Assembly: GCF_029392895.1 (NCBI RefSeq) | Contig: NZ_CP114200.1 | Span: forward strand, 6,144,501 to 6,208,500 | DNA from: Streptomyces sp. 71268 | GTDB lineage: Bacteria > Actinomycetota > Actinomycetes > Streptomycetales > Streptomycetaceae | Length of the DNA: 64,000 nt | Reading direction: 5' to 3' | Shown: piece by piece, positions 51,746 to 60,277 of the stretch | How positions within the stretch are numbered: the first letter of the stretch is position 1 | Layout: each line of letters starts with the position of its first letter | Notes under the pieces: model-generated | What the model saw: the letters and a program-made list of their open reading frames with translations, nothing else | Told to the model about the DNA's origin: nothing | Databases searched by the model: none | Program-made: the position numbers and the translations under genes

Positions 51746-53977
51746 ATGTTCAACAAGCTGGCAGCGCTGGCGACCGGACGCAGAAAGCTGGTGCTCATCC
51801 TGTGCCTGCTTTTCTGCGTGGTCGCCGGAGGGCTCGGCGGCAGCGTTTCGAGCAAGCTGTCGTCGGGCGGGTACGAGGTGCCGGACGCGGAATCGACCAA
51901 GGCGAGCAAGGCGCTGACCGACCGCTTCGGCACCGGCGAGCCCAACCTGGTGCTGCTGGTGAAGACCCCACAGGGCGCGGACCAGGCACAGACCGCGCGC
52001 AAGGGCGCCGAACTGACCAGGAAGCTCAGTGAGGAGCCCGGCGTCCAGTCGGCCGGCTCCTACTGGACACTGGGCAAGGACCCCTCGCTGCGCAGTGAGA
52101 AGTCCGACTCCGCGCTCGTCCTGGCCCACCTGGAGGGCGACGAGGACGAGGTGGAGGACAACCTGGAGAAGCTGCTCCCGCACTACGAGGACGGCTTCGA
52201 GGGGCTGGACGTCCTCTTCGGCGGCCGGGCCGAGGCGTACCGCGAGCTGAACGTCCAGACGCAGGACGACCTGCTGCTCGCGGAAACCATCGCGCTGCCC
52301 ATCACCCTGATTCTGCTGATTCTGGTCTTCCGTGGCGTCATCGCCGCCCTGTTGCCGCTCGCGCTCGGAATTGTCTCCATCATCGGCGCCATGCTGGTGT
52401 TGCAGATACTCGTCTCGTTCACCGACGTCTCGGTGTTCGCGATGAATATGACAACGGGGCTCGGACTCGGACTCGGTATCGACTACAGCCTCTTTGTCGT
52501 CAGCCGATACCGCGAGGAACTCGGAAAGGGCGCGACCGTCGAGGAAGCGGTCGCCACGAGCGTCAAGACCGCCGGGCGTACGGTGCTCTACTCGGCCATC
52601 ACCGTCATTCTGTCGCTTTCCGCCCTGCTGTTGTTCCCCATGTACTTCCTGCGGTCCTTCGCCTACTCCGGCATCGCCGTCGTGGCCTTCGCCGCGCTCT
52701 CCACCCTGGTGATGCTGCCGGCGCTGCTGGCCGTCATCGGGCCGCGCATCAACAAGTGGTCGTGGACCAAGCAGCGGACCAGGTCGGTCGAGGACGGCTT
52801 CTGGCACAAGGTCGCGACCAAGGTGATGCGTCGCCCGGTCCCCTTCGCCTCCGGCGTCATCGTCGTACTCCTGGTGCTCGGCGGCCCGTTCCTCGGCATC
52901 AGCTTCAACCTCGCCGACGAGCGCGCGCTGCCCAAGGACGCCGAGGCGCACCGGGTCAACACCACGCTCTCGCAGGACTACACGGCCCGCGAGATGGAGC
53001 CGGTCATGGTCGTCGCCGAGGGCCTTGGCGACCCGAGTGCCAGGACGGCCGAGATCGGCGACTACGCCAGCGCGCTGTCCCAACTCGACAACGTCGCCCG
53101 GGTGGACGCGCTGACCGGCTCGTACGCCGAGGGCCGCCAGGTCAGCCGGGCCACCAGGGAGTCAGCCCGGTACGCGGGCGAGGACGGCACCTGGCTGTCG
53201 GTGGTGCCCAGCGTCGGCTCCTACAGCGACGAGGGCCAGGACGTGGTGCGCGACGTCCGCGCCACCAACGCGCCCTTCGACGTCAAGGTGGGCGGCACCG
53301 GGCCCGCGTTCCGCGACACCATGGACTCGCTCGGCGACCGGCTGCCGTACAGCATCGCGCTGATCGCCGTCTCCACCTTCGTCCTGCTCTTCCTGCTCAC
53401 CGGCAGCGTCCTGGTGCCCGTCAAGGCGCTGGTGCTCAACCTGCTCAGCCTGACGGCCACCTTCGGCGCCATGGTCTGGATCTTCCAGGACGGGCACCTG
53501 CAGTGGCTGGTGGGTGACTTCACGGTCACCGGCGGCATCGTGGCCACCACGCCGATCATGATGTTCTGCGTGGCGTTCGGCCTCTCCATGGACTACGAGG
53601 TCTTCCTCCTCTCACGGATCAAGGAGGAGTACGACCTGACCGGCGACAACACCCGCTCCGTCGCCCTCGGCCTGGAGCGCACCGGCGGCATCGTCACCGC
53701 CGCCGCCGTGCTCGTGGCGACGGTCTTCCTGTCCTTCGTCGTCTCCGGCATCACGTACATGAAGATCCTGGGCCTGGGCATGGCGCTGGCCGTGATCATG
53801 GACGCGACCCTGGTGCGTGGCGTGCTCGTGCCGGCCTTCATGCGGCTGGCCGGCAAGTGGAACTGGTGGGCCCCCGGCCCGCTGGCCAGCCTCCACCAGC
53901 GCTTCGGGCTCAGGGAGGGCGGCGAGGCCGCCCCCGCCCCGGCCCCGGCGCGCAGGGACTCGGAGGTCGGCGGCTAG
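51746..53977 (+). CDS. MMPL/RND-family membrane exporter
   Basis: This 743-residue transporter has the twofold RND layout: TM1 (LVLILCLLFCVVAGGLGGSV), a large extracytoplasmic loop, five more helices with GLGLGLGIDYSLFVVSRYRE, then a second half with FGLSMDYEVFLLSRIKEEYD. These GxxxDY..SRxRE motifs are the MMPL signature, and the Asp-Tyr pairs carry proton transport. Such proteins export lipids and lipid-like metabolites, consistent with an alkylated product. The start ATG 51746 follows CTGGAGG. It sits centrally in the cluster and should export its product or an intermediate. Confidence 0.92.
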   Translation: MFNKLAALATGRRKLVLILCLLFCVVAGGLGGSVSSKLSSGGYEVPDAESTKASKALTDRFGTGEPNLVLLVKTPQGADQAQTARKGAELTRKLSEEPGVQSAGSYWTLGKDPSLRSEKSDSALVLAHLEGDEDEVEDNLEKLLPHYEDGFEGLDVLFGGRAEAYRELNVQTQDDLLLAETIALPITLILLILVFRGVIAALLPLALGIVSIIGAMLVLQILVSFTDVSVFAMNMTTGLGLGLGIDYSLFVVSRYREELGKGATVEEAVATSVKTAGRTVLYSAITVILSLSALLLFPMYFLRSFAYSGIAVVAFAALSTLVMLPALLAVIGPRINKWSWTKQRTRSVEDGFWHKVATKVMRRPVPFASGVIVVLLVLGGPFLGISFNLADERALPKDAEAHRVNTTLSQDYTAREMEPVMVVAEGLGDPSARTAEIGDYASALSQLDNVARVDALTGSYAEGRQVSRATRESARYAGEDGTWLSVVPSVGSYSDEGQDVVRDVRATNAPFDVKVGGTGPAFRDTMDSLGDRLPYSIALIAVSTFVLLFLLTGSVLVPVKALVLNLLSLTATFGAMVWIFQDGHLQWLVGDFTVTGGIVATTPIMMFCVAFGLSMDYEVFLLSRIKEEYDLTGDNTRSVALGLERTGGIVTAAAVLVATVFLSFVVSGITYMKILGLGMALAVIMDATLVRGVLVPAFMRLAGKWNWWAPGPLASLHQRFGLREGGEAAPAPAPARRDSEVGG

Positions 53978-54147
53978 CCCACGGCGCCCACGCGCACCCG
54001 AGCGGCGGCGGGGCCCACGCCACGGCCCACGGCCCCGCCGCCCACCTCGGTGTACGACGGCGCCCGCCGCCGCGGCGCCGACATCGCGCACCACCCGGCG
54101 CCCGCACCACCCGCACCACCCGCACACCACGAGGGGAAGCCGAAGCC

Positions 54148-54264
54148 GTGACCGACCAGCTCACACCGGGTCACCGACTGCCGCTGGAGCCCAACGTCCT
54201 GCCGGAGACGGCCGACCCCGTCGCCCGCGCCACACCCGGCGTCGCCGGCCGGGAGGCCCCCTGA
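54148..54264 (+). CDS. 38-codon ORF coupled to the second ligase
   Basis: The GTG start at 54148 follows GAGGGGAAG (12 nt upstream). The peptide TDQLTPGHRLPLEPNVLPET continues to GREAP and stops in TGATG, sharing bases with the ATG of the ligase at 54264. There is no family match. It could be a real small protein, a translational coupling device, or chance. The perfect overlap with the next start is the main support. Confidence 0.35.
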   Translation: MTDQLTPGHRLPLEPNVLPETADPVARATPGVAGREAP

Positions 54265-56147
54265 TGTGGATGGCGCACTTCGTCCGCCGCCACCGCCAGC
54301 AGCGCCCCGACGCGCTGGCGGTGGTCGCCGGCGCGCGCGAGCTGACCTGGCGCGAACTGGACGCCCGCACCGACGCGCTGGCCAGCGCGCTGCTCGACCG
54401 GGGCGTACGGCGCGGCGAGCGGATCGCGGTCAGCTCGCCGAACCGCGCCGAGGTCCTTGAGCTGTACGTCGCGGCGGCCAAGGCGGGCGTCATCGTCTGC
54501 CCCGTCAACCACACCTTCCCCGGGCCCGAGGTCGCGTACGCCATCGACACCGTGGAGCCGGTGGGCGTCTTCGCCGAGCGGTCCGTGCTCGACCGGCACG
54601 GTGAGGTGTTCGGCGACGGCTGGCGGGTGACGCTGGGCTCGCCCGCGTACGAGGCGATGGCCACCGGGCCGGTGCGCGTGCTGCCGCTGCCCCGGCAGGA
54701 CGACATCCACGCCATCCTGCACACCTCGGCCACCACGGGCCGGGCCAAGGGCGTGACGGTCACCCACCGCTCCCTGTCCGCCTGTTACACCGGCATGGCC
54801 GCCGAGCTGGGCTTCGGCCCGCACGACGTCATGGTCCACCCGTGCCCGCTCTTCCACGGCAGCGTGGTCATCGGCCTCGCCCTGCTGGCCGCGGGCGGCA
54901 CCCTCGTCCTGGAGCCCGGGTTCACCCCGGAGCGCTTCCTGGCCGACGTGGCCCGGCACCGCGCCACCCGCGCCTTCCTGGTGCCCGCCATGGTCCGCGC
55001 CGTGCTGCGCGAGGCGTCCTTCGACGCGGCGGGGCTGGCCACCCTCACCGAGGTGATGTGCGGCGGCGCGCCGATCCCCGACGAGGTGTTGCGGGAGGCC
55101 CTTGAGCGCCTCCCGTGCCCGGTGCGCAACGTCTACGGCATCACCGAGGGCGGCGGGCCCGTCGCCGCCATGCTCTTCGACCGCGCCCAGGTGACCGGTG
55201 GCGCCGGCGTCGCCGACGCCACCGCCGAGCTGCGGCTGCGCTCGGCGGGGCGGATGCTGCCCGGCTGCCACATCGAGGTCCACGACCGCGCGGGCCACCG
55301 GGTGCCGCCCGGCGAGATCGGCGAGCTGTGCGTGCGCGGCGACGGGCGGATGCTCGGCTACTGGGGCGAGGAGGCCGCGACGGCCGAGGTGCTGCGCGAC
55401 GGCTGGCTGCGCACCGGCGACGCCGCGTACGCCGACCCGGACGGCTACCTCTACCTCGTCGACCGGCTCCGGGACGTCATCGACCGGGGCGGCCGGCACG
55501 TCTACCCGGCCGAGGTCGAGCGGGTGCTCGCGGCCCAGCCGGGGGTGGCGGACGTGGCCGTGGTGGGCGAGGCGTGCGCGGAGTGGGGCGAGGTGCCCGT
55601 CGCGTTCGTCGCCGTGGCCGAGCCGGCGCCCAGCGCGTCCACCCTGCTCGCCGCCTGCGTCGCCGAACTGGCCGGCTACAAGCGCCCGGCGCGCGTCGTG
55701 TTCGTCCCCGAGGTGCCCCGCAGCACCGCGGGCAAGGTGCTGCGCCGGGTACTGCGCGCCCAGCTCGGCCAGCCGGCCACCAGCGCCCCGGGCACGGCCG
55801 ACCAGCCCACCGGGGCCCGGACCGCGACCACCGGGGCCCTGCCCACCGGCGCGCCGAGCGCCGAACCCCGGGCAACCGACACGCCGACCGCCGACGTCCA
55901 GGCCACGGACGCCCAGGCGACCGACGCTCAGGCCACGGACACCCAGGCCACGGGCGTGGAGGCAACCCGTCCGGCGCCGGGCGGCGAGCCGCTCACCGGC
56001 CCGGACGGGGGCGCGCCGGGCGCCCGACCGAGCGGTGCCGACGCCGCTTCGACCAGCACACAGGCGCCGACCGACGGCGCCGCACAGGACACCAGCGGGA
56101 GTGGCGAGGCGGACCTTCCGCCCGCTACCCCGGCCAAGGGGGTATGA
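54264..56147 (+). CDS. AMP-forming aryl/acyl-CoA ligase with repetitive C-terminal tail
   Basis: This 627-residue ANL enzyme has LAVVAGARELTWRELDART, the P-loop LHTSATTGRAKGVTVTHRS, A5 RNVYGITEGGGPV, LRTGDAAYADPDGYLYLVDR, and Lys in RSTAGKVLRRVLRAQL near residue 500. The last ~125 residues are a Thr/Ala/Asp-rich tail with repeats TDAQATDAQATDTQATG, absent from most relatives. It overlaps the 5-hydroxylase gene (ATGA), which acts on CoA-type thioesters, so it may activate anthranilate to anthraniloyl-CoA. A CreM-like diazotising role is the alternative. The start ATG 54264 begins the ligase fold; upstream frame is non-homologous. Confidence 0.85.
   Translation: MWMAHFVRRHRQQRPDALAVVAGARELTWRELDARTDALASALLDRGVRRGERIAVSSPNRAEVLELYVAAAKAGVIVCPVNHTFPGPEVAYAIDTVEPVGVFAERSVLDRHGEVFGDGWRVTLGSPAYEAMATGPVRVLPLPRQDDIHAILHTSATTGRAKGVTVTHRSLSACYTGMAAELGFGPHDVMVHPCPLFHGSVVIGLALLAAGGTLVLEPGFTPERFLADVARHRATRAFLVPAMVRAVLREASFDAAGLATLTEVMCGGAPIPDEVLREALERLPCPVRNVYGITEGGGPVAAMLFDRAQVTGGAGVADATAELRLRSAGRMLPGCHIEVHDRAGHRVPPGEIGELCVRGDGRMLGYWGEEAATAEVLRDGWLRTGDAAYADPDGYLYLVDRLRDVIDRGGRHVYPAEVERVLAAQPGVADVAVVGEACAEWGEVPVAFVAVAEPAPSASTLLAACVAELAGYKRPARVVFVPEVPRSTAGKVLRRVLRAQLGQPATSAPGTADQPTGARTATTGALPTGAPSAEPRATDTPTADVQATDAQATDAQATDTQATGVEATRPAPGGEPLTGPDGGAPGARPSGADAASTSTQAPTDGAAQDTSGSGEADLPPATPAKGV
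55890..55960 (+). repeat. Tandem repeats encoding the ligase tail
   Basis: Within the ligase gene, near-identical 18-nt units (GCCACGGACGCCCAGGCG-like) encode the TDAQATDAQATDTQATG stretch. They indicate recent expansion by slippage and a disordered linker-like tail. Confidence 0.6.
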
Positions 56148-57814
56148 GGACGATGCGAGTTGCATGCGTGGGAGCGGGTCCCGGCGGGTTGATGCTCGCC
56201 CTGTTGCTGCGCCGGCTCGGCGACCACGAGGTGGACGTCTTCGAGCGCAGCCCGGCCGACGCCACGTTCGGCTTCGGCGTGGTCTTCTCCCGGCTGAGCC
56301 TGGCCCGGCTGCGGCAGGCCGCGCCCGACGTGGTCGCCGCCCTCCTCGACCAGGGCGCCCGCTGGGACGACGTGGAGGTACGCCGCGACGGCCACGCCGT
56401 GCGCTCCTCCGGGCACGGCTTCGCCGCCGTCGAGCGGCGCGCGCTGCTGCTGAGCCTGCAGAAGCTGGCCCGCGAGTCCGGCGCCCGACTGCACTACCGC
56501 ACCGAGGCCGACGCCAGCGACCTCCTTGAGCGCTACGACGTGGTGGTCGCCGCCGACGGCGCCGGCAGCCGCACCCGCGCGGCCCACGCCACGCGGTGGG
56601 GCGCCCGCCAGGTCACCGGCGAGAGCCGGTACGCGTGGTTCGGCGTGGAGCGCGCCTTCGACGCGATGACCTTCCTGTTCGCCGACGGCGGGCACGGCCC
56701 GGTCGGCGCGCACGTCTACCCGTACACCCGGGACAAGTCCACCTTCCTGGTGGAGATCAGCGCGGAGACCTTCCGGGCCGGTGGGTTCGTCGACGGGCAC
56801 ACCCAGCCGCCGGGGTGGAACGACGAGCAGGCCATGGAGTACTGCGCCAAGGTCTTCGCCGCCGACCTGGAGGGCGCGCGGCTGATCGGCAACGGGTCGC
56901 GTTGGTTGACGTTCTCGCACGTCGACGCCGACCGCTGGTCCCACGGCCGCCTCGTCGGCATCGGCGACGCCGTGCACACCGCGCACTTCTCCGTCGGCTC
57001 CGGCACCACCATGGCCCTGGAGGACGCCACCGAACTCGCCCGCCGCCTGCACGACGCCGCCGAGACCGGCCCCGACGCGCTGGAGGAGGCCCTGGTCGCG
57101 TACGAGAGGGCGCGCCGGCCGATCGTGGCCGGCATCCAGCGGGCGGCCTGGGCCAGCCGCCGGATGTGGGAGCACCAGGAGGACCACGCCGACCTGGACG
57201 TCGGCACGCTGATGCTGCGCCTGCTCAGCCGCAGCGGACAGTCCCCGGCCGACCTGCTGCTGCGCCTCGACAAGGGGCTCGCCGAGCGCTGCGGGCACGC
57301 GTGGACCCCCAGGCCCACCGAGCCGGTGCCCGCCCTGGTGCGCGCGGGCGAGCCGGCCGGAGCCGGCGACGCGGTGCTGGTGGGGACGGCGGACGAACCC
57401 GTCGCGCCGACGCCGCGCGCGGACACCGTCGTCGTCGAACTCGACGCGACGACGGGCTCGTTCGAGGCGTTCCTGAGCGACGCGCGGGCCCGCCTGCGGC
57501 AGGCGCGCGCGGCGGCGCCCGGCGCCCGGGTCGGCGTCCTGGTGCGCGCCACCGCGCCTGCCGAGGAACCGGTGGCCGCGGCCGTGGCGCGGGTGGCCGA
57601 ACTGGTGCGGGCCGAGGCCGTGGACGTGGTCGCGGTGGCTCCGGGCGAGCGCGACGCGGCCGACAACCGGACCGCCCAGATGGCGCTGAGCGAACGCGTC
57701 CGCGCCGTCACCGGCGCCCGCACCGCCTACGTCTGCCCGCCGGCCGAACTCAGCCAGGGCTGGACCCACGTGCAGTCCGCCCGCGCGGACCTCCTCTGGA
57801 CCACCACCGCGTGA
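56144..57814 (+). CDS. Flavin monooxygenase, anthraniloyl/salicylyl-CoA 5-hydroxylase type, with truncated OYE domain
   Basis: This 556-residue protein has an FAD fold (VACVGAGPGGLMLALLLRRL; GIGDAVHTAHFSVGSGTTM), closest in layout to salicylyl-CoA 5-hydroxylase and anthraniloyl-CoA monooxygenase. Those ~770-residue enzymes carry a full C-terminal old-yellow-enzyme (OYE) domain. Here, after residue ~400, only the C-terminal half of that barrel is recognisable (TAQMALSERVRAVTGARTAY; HVQSARADLLW). The FMN-binding first half is missing. It would hydroxylate the 5-position of an anthraniloyl thioester without ring reduction. ATG 56144 overlaps the ligase stop; ATG 56153 is possible. Confidence 0.82.
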   Translation: MRTMRVACVGAGPGGLMLALLLRRLGDHEVDVFERSPADATFGFGVVFSRLSLARLRQAAPDVVAALLDQGARWDDVEVRRDGHAVRSSGHGFAAVERRALLLSLQKLARESGARLHYRTEADASDLLERYDVVVAADGAGSRTRAAHATRWGARQVTGESRYAWFGVERAFDAMTFLFADGGHGPVGAHVYPYTRDKSTFLVEISAETFRAGGFVDGHTQPPGWNDEQAMEYCAKVFAADLEGARLIGNGSRWLTFSHVDADRWSHGRLVGIGDAVHTAHFSVGSGTTMALEDATELARRLHDAAETGPDALEEALVAYERARRPIVAGIQRAAWASRRMWEHQEDHADLDVGTLMLRLLSRSGQSPADLLLRLDKGLAERCGHAWTPRPTEPVPALVRAGEPAGAGDAVLVGTADEPVAPTPRADTVVVELDATTGSFEAFLSDARARLRQARAAAPGARVGVLVRATAPAEEPVAAAVARVAELVRAEAVDVVAVAPGERDAADNRTAQMALSERVRAVTGARTAYVCPPAELSQGWTHVQSARADLLWTTTA

Positions 57815-57870
57815 CCCGGTGATCGACACGGGGTGCCCGCGCGGCACCCGGGCTTGAAAGGAGCCGGGAG

Positions 57871-60120
57871 ATGACCCTGCTGGAAGCCGCCGAGCCGCCC
57901 GCCGTCCGGGCGGCGGAGACCACGCGGTGGACCACGCCGGCCGGCGTGCGGGTGGTGCGCACCACCGAGCACGTCGGCAGCGCCACGGCCACCCGCGGCG
58001 TCCTGGAGGACGCGCTGTGCGAACGCCGCGGGCTGCTCCAGTTCCGGGACGGTGACCGGGCCGTCGGCTACCTCGACCCGCCCGTCGAGGTCACCGCGTC
58101 CGGCGCCCAGGTCACCTTCCGTGCCCTCAACGACCGGGGCGGGCTGCTGCTCCCGGTGCTCGGCGCGCTCCTGGACGGGGTGCCCTCGCTCACCGGGATC
58201 AGCGGCCTCTCGGGAGCAGGGGGCACCGCGCGCGGCGGGGACAGCGTGCGGGTGCAGGGCGCGCCGCCGGCCGGGCTGTTCGCCGAGGAGGACCGCACCC
58301 GCCAGGTCGGCGTCTTCGCCGCCGTGCGGGCCCTGGTCGAGGGCATGGCCGGGCCCGACCCGCTGCTCGGCCTGTACGGCGCGTTCGGCTACGACCTGAT
58401 CTTCCAGGTGGACCCGATGGAGCGGCACCAGCGGCGCGCGCCCGGCGACCGCGACATGGTGCTGCACCTGCCGGACGCGCTGTACGAACTCGACCTGCAC
58501 AGCGACGAGGCGCTGCGGCACGCCTACGAGTTCCGGGTGCCGGGCGGCGGCACCGAGGGCCTTGAGCGCACCACCCCCGCCTGCCCGTTCACGCCCGGCC
58601 GGCGGCCGGCCAGGGAGCGGGACCTGGAGCCCGGCGAGTACGCCCGGGTGGTGGACGCGGCCATGCCGCTGTTCCGCTCCGGGGCCCTGTTCGAGGCCGT
58701 GCCCGGGCAGGTCTTCCGGCGCGCGGTCAGCGCCGGCCCGGCCCAGCTCTTCCGCCGGTTGCGGCACCGCAACCCGACCCCGCGCAACCTGCTGATGAAC
58801 CTCGCCGAGGGCGAGTTCCTGGTCGGCGCGTCACCGGAGGTGTTCGTCCGGGTCCGCCGCGACACGGGCGCCGACGGGACGCGCACCCTGGTCGAGTCGT
58901 CACCGATCAGCGGCACCATCCGGCGCGGCGGCAACGCCCTGGAGGACGCCGAGCACATCCGTACCCTGCTCAACTCGGCCAAGGACGAGAACGAGCTGAC
59001 CATGTGCACCGACGTGGACCGCAACGACAAGTCCCGGGTGTGCGTGCCGGGCACCGTACGCGTCACCGCCCGGCGCCGCATCGAGATGTACTCCAGCCTC
59101 ATCCACACCGTCGACCACGTCGAGGGCGAACTGCGCCCGGGCCTGGACGCGTTGGACGCCCTGATGGCCCATCTGTGGGCGGTCACCGTGACCGGGGCGC
59201 CCAAGCTGGCCGCCGTCGAGTTCATCGAGCGGCACGAGCGCTCGCCGCGCCGCTGGTACGGCGGCGCCGTCGGCCGGGTCGGCTTCGACGGCGGCCTGGA
59301 GACGGTGCTCACGTTGCGCACCATCGAGCTGCGCGACGGCGTGGCCACCGTGCGGGTGGGCGCCACGCTGCTGCACGACTCGCGGCCCGAGGACGAGGAG
59401 CAGGAGACCGAACTCAAGGCCAGGACGCTGCTCGAGGTGCTGGAGGACAGCGTCGACCGGCCGGCCGCCGGCCGGCTGCACGTACGCGAGGCGCCGGGCG
59501 AGGGGCGCAGCGTGCTCATCGTCGACCACCGCGACTCCTTCGTGCACTGCCTGGCGGGGTACTTCCGCGAGACCGGAGCCCAGGTGGACACCTACCGCAG
59601 CGGCGGCCACCTGCGCCTGTTGGAGGAGCGGCGGCCCGACCTGGTGGTGCTCTCGCCGGGGCCCGGCACCCCCTCCGACTTCGCCACCGCCGCCACCATC
59701 GCCGAGGCCGAACGCCTGGCCATCCCCGCCTTCGGGGTCTGCCTGGGACTCCAGGGCCTGGTCGAGTACTTCGGCGGGCGCCTGGCCACGCTGCCCGCGC
59801 CCGTGCACGGCAAGCGCTCGCGCATCCTGCGCACCACCACCGACTCCCTCCTCCTGGACGGGCTGCCCCCGGCCTTCGAAGCGGGCCGCTACCACTCGCT
59901 GTACGCGGTGCCCGAGCTGCTGCCCGAACAGCTCAAGGTCACCGCGACCACGGAGGAGGGGCGGGTCGCGATGGCCGTGGAGATGCCCGAACGCGGCTTC
60001 GCGGCCGTGCAGTTCCACCCGGAGTCGATCCTGACCGTCGCCGGGCACACGGGCCGGACCGTCATCGGCAACGCCGTGACCCACCTGATGCGCCGGGCGC
60101 CGCACAGGGCCGGCCGGTGA
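57871..60120 (+). CDS. Fused anthranilate synthase (TrpE-TrpG type)
   Basis: This 749-residue protein has an N-terminal chorismate-binding component I (LLMNLAEGEFLVGASPEVFV; ESSPISGTIRRGGNALEDA; TMCTDVDRNDKSRVC; VTGAPKLAAVEFI) and a C-terminal class-I glutamine amidotransferase (LSPGPGTPSDFAT; FGVCLGLQGLVEYFGG with the nucleophile Cys; AAVQFHPESI). It converts chorismate and glutamine to anthranilate, or possibly to aminodeoxyisochorismate as PhzE does. The fused length and order match rhizobial-type TrpE(G). A copy inside the cluster supplies anthranilate apart from tryptophan synthesis. SD AAAGGAGC precedes ATG 57871. Confidence 0.9.
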   Translation: MTLLEAAEPPAVRAAETTRWTTPAGVRVVRTTEHVGSATATRGVLEDALCERRGLLQFRDGDRAVGYLDPPVEVTASGAQVTFRALNDRGGLLLPVLGALLDGVPSLTGISGLSGAGGTARGGDSVRVQGAPPAGLFAEEDRTRQVGVFAAVRALVEGMAGPDPLLGLYGAFGYDLIFQVDPMERHQRRAPGDRDMVLHLPDALYELDLHSDEALRHAYEFRVPGGGTEGLERTTPACPFTPGRRPARERDLEPGEYARVVDAAMPLFRSGALFEAVPGQVFRRAVSAGPAQLFRRLRHRNPTPRNLLMNLAEGEFLVGASPEVFVRVRRDTGADGTRTLVESSPISGTIRRGGNALEDAEHIRTLLNSAKDENELTMCTDVDRNDKSRVCVPGTVRVTARRRIEMYSSLIHTVDHVEGELRPGLDALDALMAHLWAVTVTGAPKLAAVEFIERHERSPRRWYGGAVGRVGFDGGLETVLTLRTIELRDGVATVRVGATLLHDSRPEDEEQETELKARTLLEVLEDSVDRPAAGRLHVREAPGEGRSVLIVDHRDSFVHCLAGYFRETGAQVDTYRSGGHLRLLEERRPDLVVLSPGPGTPSDFATAATIAEAERLAIPAFGVCLGLQGLVEYFGGRLATLPAPVHGKRSRILRTTTDSLLLDGLPPAFEAGRYHSLYAVPELLPEQLKVTATTEEGRVAMAVEMPERGFAAVQFHPESILTVAGHTGRTVIGNAVTHLMRRAPHRAGR

Positions 60121-60277
60121 ACGGCCCAGTGAGCCCCGCCCGCCGGCGGCGCCCACCGACAGCGCCAGCCCACTGAACCCGCCAGCCCCACCGGCACCCT
60201 CCCCCCAACAGTCAGCACCACCCCCACCGTCACCTCACCACCACCTACCGCCACCTCTACCGGCAGGACGGACGCGC

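Noticed and set aside
57871..60120. Phenazine pathway (PhzE) reading of the chorismate enzyme
   Set aside because: No other phz genes are present and length and order fit fused TrpE-TrpG better, although an aminodeoxyisochorismate product cannot be excluded.
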